A stretch of DNA of 64,000 bases. It comes from Pseudomonas entomophila. GTDB taxonomy: Bacteria; Pseudomonadota; Gammaproteobacteria; Pseudomonadales; Pseudomonadaceae. The stretch is from the NCBI RefSeq assembly GCF_023277925.1, contig NZ_CP063832.1, positions 2,141,001-2,205,000 of the forward strand, read 5' to 3'. The translations under genes were made by a program, and so were the position numbers. Positions 51,570-59,055 of the stretch are shown in pieces; the stretch's first letter is position 1; every line of letters starts with the position of its first letter. The notes beneath the pieces are model-generated. The model searched no databases. It had not been told where the DNA came from and saw only the letters and a list, made by a program, of their open reading frames with translations.

Positions 51570-52664
51570 ATGACGATCCTCGACACCTCAGTGGCAGACC
51601 CCATGGGCAGCACCCATCCCCTGCAGCACGACTACCAGCGCTTCCTCCAGCTGGGCAGCCGACGCATTCCGCACACGCTCTACGTGCATGAGCGCGGCTA
51701 CCGCTCCGGCACCATCAACACCGACGCCCTGGGCATGCGTTACAGCCATTTCGCCGGCAAGCGCTTCTCGGTCGCCGAGCGCGGTGGCCTGGCGCGGGTC
51801 AACCTGCTGGTGGGCGGCTCGACGGCCATGGGTATCGGCGCCAGCTCCGACGAACACACGGTGGCCTCGTACCTCTCGCTGCTGACCGGCGAAACCTGGC
51901 TGACCCTGGCCGGCTGCGGGCTCAACGCCACCCAGGAACTGCTGATGTTCCTCACCCACCAGCACCGCTTCGGCCAGATTGGCCATGTCGTGGTGTTCAG
52001 CGGGCTGAACACGCTGGCCCAGGAAACGCTGGGCGAGATAATGACCAGCGCGCAAGCTGCGCAAACCGGGCAACAGGACTACTTCAACCGCTTCCACGAA
52101 GGTGTTCAGCCTGCTGCGGAACCACGCCGCGAGTCATTGTGGCAACGCTTGGGCCACGCCCTTGCGCCGCGTCGCCCGGGCCCCTGCCCCACACTGGAAC
52201 CGGTGTCCAGCCCGGACAAGCGCCTGATCCGCGCCGCCGACAGCATCGGCCGTACACTGCGCCAGTGGGACCGCCTGCTGGCCGACGGCCACACCACCCT
52301 GACCTTCATCCTCCAGCCCCTGCTGCCCTGGTGCAGGGAAGCGCTACCGGCCGGCGAGCAGGCCATGCTCGAACGGCTCGAACAACAGCCCTCGAATTTC
52401 GATCGCCTCATCGATGGCGCCTTCGACAGCCAGTTGCACATGGCCTTCTTCCGCCGCATCAAGAGCCAAGCAGACCCCGTCCCCTGCTACGACATGAACA
52501 GCATGCTCAGCAGCTCGCCGGTGTTCGCTGAAAGCCTGTTCGCCGACCGCCTGCATTTCAACGACCTGGGCAACAACGCGCTGGCCAAGGTGATCACCGC
52601 CAAATTGGGCCTGGCCCAGGAAAAATATGCCCAGCGCAGGGTCGCTCCAATCAAGCTTGTCTGA
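51570..52664 (+). CDS. SGNH-hydrolase-like protein of the YqcI/LysE cassette
   Basis: A 364-residue protein without a signal peptide. VNLLVGGSTAMGIGASSDE (about residues 79-97) resembles SGNH block I, with Ser in GGST. CGLNATQELLMFL and VVVFSGLNTLAQ correspond to the Gly and Asn blocks, and the C-terminal DRLHFNDLGNNALAKV gives the D-x-x-H pair. It is probably an esterase/acyl-hydrolase or acyltransferase fold, substrate unknown. It follows the exporter by 29 bp (CCAGGAGCGCCC before ATG). I cannot place it in a characterised family. Confidence 0.7.
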   Translation: MTILDTSVADPMGSTHPLQHDYQRFLQLGSRRIPHTLYVHERGYRSGTINTDALGMRYSHFAGKRFSVAERGGLARVNLLVGGSTAMGIGASSDEHTVASYLSLLTGETWLTLAGCGLNATQELLMFLTHQHRFGQIGHVVVFSGLNTLAQETLGEIMTSAQAAQTGQQDYFNRFHEGVQPAAEPRRESLWQRLGHALAPRRPGPCPTLEPVSSPDKRLIRAADSIGRTLRQWDRLLADGHTTLTFILQPLLPWCREALPAGEQAMLERLEQQPSNFDRLIDGAFDSQLHMAFFRRIKSQADPVPCYDMNSMLSSSPVFAESLFADRLHFNDLGNNALAKVITAKLGLAQEKYAQRRVAPIKLV

Positions 52665-52757
52665 TTAGGAATTCCCCGACTATCGTCGAACACACTCGGG
52701 TGGATAGAATAGGCCGGTCATCGCTCCTGATCCGCCTGAGGCACCCGCGCACCTGTC

Positions 52758-53495
52758 ATGACCATCGAAGCCGCCCCCAAACGCCGTAGCGCCCACGCAG
52801 CCCTGCTGCCGCTGCTGCTGACCTCCTTCGCTGCGCAGGCGCTCGACGTGAGCATCGACCCGCATGCCGACCTGCTCTATCGCCAGGCCCTCCCCCTGCT
52901 GGAGCAGGCCGACAACCAGGACGACACGGCCAGCCCCCTGCGCACCAGCGTCAGCGATCCGGAACTCAGCCGCCAGGGCCAGGCCATGGCCCGCACCCTG
53001 CCCACGGCGGTGGCGCTACTGAAGAAGTCCGTGGCGCTCGAGCACCCGGTTGCCCAGTACCGCCTGGCCCTTTACTACACCACCTACCTACCTGCCGGGC
53101 AGATCGCCGACGCTGCGTGCCCGCTGCTCGAAGCCAGCCTCAAGCAGGGTTTCGCGCCACCGGCCCTGGCCATCGCCCGCTGGTGCTCGGCGTACAGCGC
53201 CAGCCCCGCCTACCGCCAGGCGCTGGAGGCGATCCCCAGCATGGCCACCCTCTACGCACCCTACTATCCACAACCGGCAACGCACCTGGCTTGCAGCCGC
53301 AGCCGGCCGCAAGGGCTGGAAATGCAATGGGGGCGCCAACGTGATTATCAGGCCGAGGTCTACCGCCTGCTCGGCGAGCTGGACCCGCAACATCGCCAGG
53401 CGCTGATGCAGAAGGCCGTCGATATCAATGGCTGCGTCGCGGCGCAACAACGCCTCGTAGGAGCTGGTTTGCCGGCGAACACGACACCTCGATAA
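52758..53495 (+). CDS. Periplasmic Sel1/TPR-like protein with REP-derived C-terminus
   Basis: A 245-residue protein with a signal-like N-terminus (about residues 13-28, ending AQA) and a helical repeat region: LPTAVALLKKSVALEHPVAQ, YRLALYYTTYL and CPLLEASLKQGFAPPALAIA, which look like Sel1/TPR helices. Two Cys pairs occur in the mature part. The last residues, LVGAGLPANTTPR, are encoded by a REP unit (53457-53480), so the natural end was probably extended or replaced by REP insertion. Function unknown. Confidence 0.65.
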   Translation: MTIEAAPKRRSAHAALLPLLLTSFAAQALDVSIDPHADLLYRQALPLLEQADNQDDTASPLRTSVSDPELSRQGQAMARTLPTAVALLKKSVALEHPVAQYRLALYYTTYLPAGQIADAACPLLEASLKQGFAPPALAIARWCSAYSASPAYRQALEAIPSMATLYAPYYPQPATHLACSRSRPQGLEMQWGRQRDYQAEVYRLLGELDPQHRQALMQKAVDINGCVAAQQRLVGAGLPANTTPR

Positions 53496-53519
53496 CTGTC
53501 GCTGTTTGGCACGCCCCCT

Positions 53520-53602
53520 GTAGGAGCGGCTTCAGCCGCGATCACCCGCGAAGCGGGTGCCAGGCACCGCACCGCCTGCATCGCGGCTGAAGCCGCTCCT
53601 AC
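53520..53602. repeat. REP/BIME element
   Basis: An almost identical copy of the 29588-29669 element: GTAGGAGCGGCTTCAGCCGC left, GCGGCTGAAGCCGCTCCTAC right, and a central CCCGCGAAGCGGG hairpin. It lies between the Sel1-like gene and azlC. Confidence 0.9.
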
Positions 53603-53685
53603 AGAACAAACAAGCAAGATCGTTCAAGCCAGCTCTCCACCCCTCTGGCATGCTGGCCTGCCCTGTCGAGCCCGTTGCCTTGCCC

Positions 53686-54384
53686 ATGTCCAGCCCGCCC
53701 GTTGCCCGCCACGCCTTCCTCAAAGGCGCCATCGCCATCCTGCCACTGTCACTGGCCGTGGCCCCCTGGGGCCTGCTTGCCGGCTCCATGGCCATCGAGG
53801 CCAACCTCAGCGCCTGGGAGGGCCAGGGCCTGTCGGCCATCGTCTTCGCCGGCGCCGCGCAACTGGTGGCCATTGGTATGCTCAAGGGCGGCGCCAACCT
53901 GTTCTCGATCCTGCTCACCACCCTGCTGCTGACCTCGCAGCACTTGCTCTACGGACTGTCGATGCGCCCGGTGATGTCCGGCCTGCCGACCCGCTGGCGG
54001 CTGGGCCTGGGTTTTCTGCTCACCGATGAATTCTTCGCCCTCACCAGCCACCACGACCAGCAGCAATTCAACCGCTGGTACGCGCTGGGCGTGGGCCTGA
54101 CGTTCTATGTGGCGTGGAACCTGTTCACCCTGGCCGGCATCGTTCTCGGCCAGAACATCCCGCACCTGGACCAACTGGGCCTGGACTTCTCCATCGTCGC
54201 CACCTTCGTCGCGCTGATCACGCCGCTGGTGCGCAACCTGCCGACCCTGGCGTGCGTGGCGGTGTCGCTGTTCTGCTCGGTGCTGTTCAGCTACTGGCAC
54301 TGGGAAACCGCCCTGGTGGCGGCCGGCCTGCTGGGCATGGCCGCCGGCTTCGTCTGCCAGAAATGCTCCGGAGGCCGCTCATGA
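53686..54384 (+). CDS. azlC: AzlC-type branched-chain amino acid exporter, large subunit
   Basis: A 232-residue membrane protein of the AzlC family: FLKGAIAILPLSLAVAPWGL near the start, FAGAAQLVAIGMLKGGANLF and TTLLLTSQHLLYGLSMRPVM. It forms an exporter with AzlD for branched-chain or related amino acids. The start is uncertain; ATG 53686 (MSSPPVARHAFLKG) fits the family better than the upstream ATG 53650. azlD overlaps its stop by ATGA. Confidence 0.9.
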   Translation: MSSPPVARHAFLKGAIAILPLSLAVAPWGLLAGSMAIEANLSAWEGQGLSAIVFAGAAQLVAIGMLKGGANLFSILLTTLLLTSQHLLYGLSMRPVMSGLPTRWRLGLGFLLTDEFFALTSHHDQQQFNRWYALGVGLTFYVAWNLFTLAGIVLGQNIPHLDQLGLDFSIVATFVALITPLVRNLPTLACVAVSLFCSVLFSYWHWETALVAAGLLGMAAGFVCQKCSGGRS

Positions 54385-54695
54385 TCTGGCTGCTGATCTT
54401 TGCCATGGGCGCGGTGGTGTTCCTCAACCGCTATGCCTTCCTCGAACCGCGACTGCCGCTGCGCCTGAGCTCCAACGCGCGGCAGTTTCTCGGTTTCGCC
54501 GTGCCCGGCATGCTCACGGCGATCTGCGGGCCAATCATCTTCCTGCCCGAGCACCAGCTCGACCTCAGCCCGCTCAACCCCTACCTGCTTGGGTCGCTTG
54601 TGGCCATCACCCTGGTGCTGTTGACCCGCAGCGTGTTGCTGAGCATGCTGGCCAGCATGCTGATCTTCTTCCTCCTGCGCAGCTGGCTGGCATGA
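54381..54695 (+). CDS. azlD: AzlD-family transporter, small subunit
   Basis: A 104-residue protein with four short helices and the AzlD pattern: IWLLIFAMGAVVFLNRYAFL, NARQFLGFAVPGMLTAICGP and a C-terminal hydrophobic helix. It is translationally coupled to azlC upstream and to an AraC-type regulator downstream (both ATGA overlaps), so the three form one operon. Confidence 0.9.
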   Translation: MIWLLIFAMGAVVFLNRYAFLEPRLPLRLSSNARQFLGFAVPGMLTAICGPIIFLPEHQLDLSPLNPYLLGSLVAITLVLLTRSVLLSMLASMLIFFLLRSWLA

Positions 54696-55528
54696 GCACG
54701 CCCCAGCGCGAACAAACCCACCTGTGGCAGGCGCCCGCCCTCGGCGACGTCGAGATGCTGCACGCCCGCTATATCCAGCAGCGCTTCGCCCCGCACGTGC
54801 ATGAAGGCTATGTGTTCACGGTGATCGAGTCCGGCGCCCAGCGTTTCTGGCACCGCGGTAGCGAGCACCTGGCGCCGGTGGGCAGCATGGTGCTGATCAA
54901 CCCCGACGAGCTGCACACCGGTGCCACCGCTCACGAGGCCGGCTGGCGCTACCGCGGTTTCTATCCCGAGCACGAGCGGGTCACGGGTGTGCTTGACGAG
55001 TTGGAACTGGGCCGGCATGGCCTGCCCCGGTTCAAGGACAGCGTGATCCAGGACCCAGCCCTGGCCGCCGCGTTCAGCCAACTGCACCAGCTCTCCGAGA
55101 GCAACGCCAGCGCCCTTGAGCAACAGACCGCCTGGCGCCACGCTGTGCTCGCCCTGGTGCAGCGCCACGGCCATTGCGCCGAGCCGGCCGCCCCCGGCAA
55201 TGAACCGCTGGCCGTGGCTCGCGCCCGTGAACTGTTGGAGAGCCAGTTGGCCGAACCGCCGTCGCTCGAAACCCTGGCAGCGGCGGTTAACCTCTCCCCG
55301 TTTCATTTCGCCCGGGTGTTTCGCCAGGCCACCGGCCTGCCACCCCACGCCTGGCTCAAGCAGCGCCGCCTGGCCCGCGCACGGGAGTTCCTGAGAAGTG
55401 GCTTGCCTGCGCTGGAAGTCGCCCTGGCCCTGGGCTTCGCCGACCAAAGCCACCTCACCCGGCAGTTCAAGCAAGCCTTTGGTGTGACGCCGGGGGCCTA
55501 TCGACAGGCCTGCCTGAACCTGGTGTAA
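54692..55528 (+). CDS. AraC-family regulator of the azlCD operon
   Basis: A 278-residue AraC regulator. The cupin-like sensor (about residues 20-100) has RFAPHVHEGYVFTVIESG and MVLINPDELHTGATAHEAGW. The C-terminal double helix-turn-helix (about 180-275) has ETLAAAVNLSPFHFARVFRQ, LPPHAWLKQRRLARAREFL and ALGFADQSHLTRQFKQAFGV. AraC genes of this type are commonly fused to azlCD or LysE-type exporters, where they sense the exported amino acid. It overlaps azlD by 4 bp. Confidence 0.93.
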   Translation: MSTPQREQTHLWQAPALGDVEMLHARYIQQRFAPHVHEGYVFTVIESGAQRFWHRGSEHLAPVGSMVLINPDELHTGATAHEAGWRYRGFYPEHERVTGVLDELELGRHGLPRFKDSVIQDPALAAAFSQLHQLSESNASALEQQTAWRHAVLALVQRHGHCAEPAAPGNEPLAVARARELLESQLAEPPSLETLAAAVNLSPFHFARVFRQATGLPPHAWLKQRRLARAREFLRSGLPALEVALALGFADQSHLTRQFKQAFGVTPGAYRQACLNLV

Positions 55529-55588
55529 CCCGCCTGCATGCTTGCACGCCGCTGCTACACTCAAGTGGCTGAATGGAGGATCGCTGTC

Positions 55589-55816
55589 ATGTCCGAACGA
55601 GAAATCACCACGCTTCTGTCGCTGATGAGCCAGCGTCAGGCCTGCCTGAGCAGCGCCTGCAAGGAGATCGCCGACTGGATCGACCGTCAGGGCGACATAC
55701 CCGCCGCCGGCAAGATCCGCGCCAGTCTCAAGGCGCTGGAGGCCGACGAAGCCCAGGTACGCAAGACCCTGACTTCGCTGAACATCGAACGGCCGCTGCC
55801 CAGGTTCCGTAGCTGA
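55589..55816 (+). CDS. Small unidentified protein
   Basis: A 75-residue acidic/basic helical protein starting MSEREITTLLSLMSQRQ, with ACLSSACKEIADWIDRQGD and ALEADEAQVRKTL. GGAGG precedes the ATG at good distance, supporting translation. I recognise no family. It sits alone between the AraC gene and the convergent copper chaperone gene. Confidence 0.6.
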   Translation: MSEREITTLLSLMSQRQACLSSACKEIADWIDRQGDIPAAGKIRASLKALEADEAQVRKTLTSLNIERPLPRFRS

Positions 55817-55847
55817 AGGGGCTGCTTTGCAGCCCCCGCCCCACTAA

Positions 55848-56330
55848 TCAGTGGTTCATATGCATATGGTCATGCCCACCACCGCTCTCGGCGGTGAGCG
55901 CACGCACCGGCGCCTGCACCTGTACGGTTTCCTTCACGCCCTTGGCATCCTCGATGGTCAGGGTCAGCGGTACCTGCTCCCCTTCCTTCACCTGCTGGTT
56001 CAAGCCCATCAGCATCACGTGGTAGCCATTCGGGTCGAGCTTCACCGCCTTGCCGGCCGGCAGCTCGACGGACTTCACCTCACGCATACCCATCACATCG
56101 CCGTTCATGGTCATCTCGTGTACCTGCACGGTCTTGGCCACGGGCGAAGCCACGCCCACCAGCTTGCTGTCGCTGCTGGCGGTGAGGGTCATGAAAGCAC
56201 CGGTGGACTGTTGGTGCGGCACGCTGGCGCGCACCCAAGCGTCGCTCACGGTGGTCTGGGCCAGGGCCGGCAGGGCCAGGCTCATCAGTGCCAGGGCGGC
56301 CAGGCCGCGCTTGATCGGTTGCATCGACAT
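55848..56330 (-). CDS. PCu(A)C periplasmic copper chaperone
   Basis: A 160-residue protein with a signal peptide ending ALA (about residue 24) and the PCu(A)C signature: DAWVRASVPHQQSTGAFMTL, VHEMTMNGDVMGMREV (the H-x-n-M ligands) and GYHVMLMGL. A His/Met-rich tail (GGGHDHMHMNH) gives further copper ligands. It delivers Cu(I) to cytochrome oxidase CuA sites together with SCO proteins. Its ATG directly follows the SCO stop (TGA-ATG), so they are one operon. Confidence 0.93.
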   Translation of the reverse strand: MSMQPIKRGLAALALMSLALPALAQTTVSDAWVRASVPHQQSTGAFMTLTASSDSKLVGVASPVAKTVQVHEMTMNGDVMGMREVKSVELPAGKAVKLDPNGYHVMLMGLNQQVKEGEQVPLTLTIEDAKGVKETVQVQAPVRALTAESGGGHDHMHMNH

Positions 56331-56939
56331 TCAGCAGATCTCCATCAGGGTGACCAGGTCCTCGGCGCATTCCTTGGCGTTCAGGGAATGGCCCAGGCTC
56401 AGGCGCAGGGTGCCACGCGTATCGTAGACGTAGCTGGTGGACGAGTGAGAGATGGTGTAGGTGTCGCCCGCCGGGACCTTTTCGTAGAACACCTTGAACT
56501 CCTTGGCCACCTCGGCGATTTCTTCCGGGGTGCCGGTCAGGGCGATGATCGACGGGTCGAAGGCCTTGGTGTAGGCATCGAGCACTTCGGGGGTGTCACG
56601 CTCTGGGTCCAGAGTGATGAACACCGGCTGGAACAGGTCGAGGTCACGGCCCCTGAGGATCTTGCGGATCTGCGCCACGCGCGCCAGCGCGGTCGGGCAG
56701 ACCGCCGGGCACTGGGTGAAGCCGAAGAAGATCATCGGCATCGAGCCGTAGAAACTCGACAAGGTACGCTCGTTGCCTTGCGGGTCCTTGAGCTTGAACT
56801 TGCGCCCGAGGATTTCGTTGCTCATGTTCTTGCCGTACCTGAAGTCCAGGCCGCGAGCCGGGCTGCAGCCCGCCAGCAGGCCAAGCCCCAGTACGCCCAT
56901 CCCGGCGACAACCGCGCGCCGGGTCAACAGATCAGTCAT
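56331..56939 (-). CDS. SCO1/SenC-family copper metallochaperone
   Basis: A 202-residue lipoprotein-like SCO protein. The N-terminus has a twin-arginine-like TRRAVVAGMGVLGLGLLAGC with a lipobox Cys. The thioredoxin-like domain has the copper-binding CPAVCP (about residue 77) and the distal His in YTISHSSTSYVYD. It works with PCu(A)C in assembling the CuA centre of cytochrome oxidase. AAAGGA precedes ATG 56939. A run of nine C lies about 72 bp upstream (57011-57019). Confidence 0.93.
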   Translation of the reverse strand: MTDLLTRRAVVAGMGVLGLGLLAGCSPARGLDFRYGKNMSNEILGRKFKLKDPQGNERTLSSFYGSMPMIFFGFTQCPAVCPTALARVAQIRKILRGRDLDLFQPVFITLDPERDTPEVLDAYTKAFDPSIIALTGTPEEIAEVAKEFKVFYEKVPAGDTYTISHSSTSYVYDTRGTLRLSLGHSLNAKECAEDLVTLMEIC

Positions 56940-57130
56940 GGAACCATCCTTTACAGGGAAGGTGCCGGCCCTTGGGGTGGGCCGAGCGAAAACCGGCGCA
57001 TTCTGGCATGCCCCCCCCCGAGCATCTACCCGACCTGGGGATGATCGGGCTGCAGCCCTTTGAATCCGGGGCGCGACCGGTTGTCGCAGGGATTGAATCC
57101 GTAACAGTTTGTTGCTAGGGATCAATGAAA

Positions 57131-57188
57131 TTCGCCGGCAAGCCGGCCCTACAAGGGGCCAACCTGTAGAAGCCGGCTTGCCGGCGAA
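57131..57188. repeat. REP pair
   Basis: TTCGCCGGCAAGCCGGCCCT and, inverted, AAGCCGGCTTGCCGGCGAA. It lies between the SCO promoter region and the end of nfuA. The rest of the 276-bp region 56940-57215 shows nothing else beyond the poly-C run. Confidence 0.87.
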
Positions 57189-57215
57189 GGGGCCAGCACG
57201 AACACCCACTACTTA

Positions 57216-57809
<594 letters not shown>

Positions 57810-57857
57810 TCACAGACTTGCCGGCAGTGTACGCCAACCCGGCCCTCGAACAAAGTC

Positions 57858-58892
57858 CTAGCATTTGACTCGGGATAGCGCCAAGGCCGGTTCTCGCGCA
57901 GGCTCGGCCGCGATCCAGCCCTGCAGCCGCGCGTACAGGCCACGTTCCAGCCATTGGTAGCTGAGCCACGACATTAGTCCGATTGACGGCACGCAAATGG
58001 CGAACACCAGGTATGGGTTCAACTGCAGCCGCTGGCTGGCGAACAAGCCGCCGTACAGCACCAGCACATGAATCAGGTACACCGAGTAGGAGCAGTCACC
58101 CAGCGCCTTGAGCACTCGGTTGCCCTTGAAAAACGGTTCCAGGGCGATACATGCCAGCACCACCAGCGCGCTGGGCACCCCCCAGTGCAGCAGGCGCTGG
58201 GAGGCGTCCAGCTGGTAGAGGGCGAAACCGGCCGCGGCCAGCAGCGCCAGCGGCAGCCACAGGCCCTCGCGGATCAGCCCTCGGCGATACAGCACGCCCA
58301 GGCCAATGCCCAGCAGGAATTCGTAGACGATGTCGTTGTTGTAGAAACGGCTGAGAACCCCCAGGCGGCCCAGCACTTCGCTGACCAGCAGCAACGCCGC
58401 CGTCACCAGCAACAAGTGATGGCGCTGGCGCACCAGGAAGGCCAGGCCGAACAACAGGTAGAAGAACATCTCGAAATTCAGCGTCCAGCCCACGTTGAGG
58501 GTCGGGTACAGGCCATAGCCGCCGGGGTTCTCCGCCGGGATGAACAGCAGCGACAACAGCAGGTGCTGCCAGGCGAACACCTGATGCGGCATCCAGCGGC
58601 TGGCGCCCAGCATCAGCGCCGCCATCAGCAGGGTGTAGAACCAGTAGGCCGGGACGATGCGCAGCGCGCGGTTGAGCAGGAACTGCCCGGGGGCAATATC
58701 TTTGTCGCGGGTAGAGAGGTAGATCACCAGGCCGCTGATGACGAAAAAGATGTCCACCCCGACCGCCCCGCGGTCGCTGAGCAATTGGCCGAGGGGGCCG
58801 GTGGCGTGAAAGTCGAAGAAAATCTGCATGAAGTGGTGGCAGACCACCACCCAGGCGGCGAATGCCCGGAGAGCCTGAAGCGAATACAGCAT
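57858..58892 (-). CDS. Acyltransferase 3 family protein (OafA/YrhL-like)
   Basis: A 344-residue membrane protein with ten predicted helices. Family motifs are SLQALRAFAAWVVVCHHFMQ at the start (catalytic His), GVDIFFVISGLVIYLS, FLLNRALRIVPAYWFYTL and TLNFEMFFYLLFGL. It moves an acyl group onto a sugar of LPS, exopolysaccharide or another envelope molecule. No polysaccharide genes are adjacent; it stands alone between nfuA and cti. Confidence 0.92.
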   Translation of the reverse strand: MLYSLQALRAFAAWVVVCHHFMQIFFDFHATGPLGQLLSDRGAVGVDIFFVISGLVIYLSTRDKDIAPGQFLLNRALRIVPAYWFYTLLMAALMLGASRWMPHQVFAWQHLLLSLLFIPAENPGGYGLYPTLNVGWTLNFEMFFYLLFGLAFLVRQRHHLLLVTAALLLVSEVLGRLGVLSRFYNNDIVYEFLLGIGLGVLYRRGLIREGLWLPLALLAAAGFALYQLDASQRLLHWGVPSALVVLACIALEPFFKGNRVLKALGDCSYSVYLIHVLVLYGGLFASQRLQLNPYLVFAICVPSIGLMSWLSYQWLERGLYARLQGWIAAEPAREPALALSRVKC

Positions 58893-58940
58893 GAAATGCC
58901 CTGCGATTGCCGGAGTTTTCAGGCCTTGTGTCGCGATCGC

Positions 58941-58991
58941 TCGCCGGCAAGCCGGCTCTTACAACCTCGTAGGAGCCGGCTTGCCGGCGAA
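58941..58991. repeat. REP pair
   Basis: TCGCCGGCAAGCCGGCTCTT followed by inverted GTAGGAGCCGGCTTGCCGGC. It lies between the acyltransferase promoter region and the end of cti. Confidence 0.87.
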
Positions 58992-59055
58992 CGACTGCAC
59001 AAGACCCACCTGACACGTCCGACCGCAGGAGGCCGGCAAAGGTCAGGCCGGCCGA

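Noticed and set aside
57011..57019. Run of nine C as a phase-variable tract
   Set aside because: It is outside coding sequence, about 72 bp upstream of the SCO start, and in a genome where short C runs are common. No sign that it tunes a promoter.
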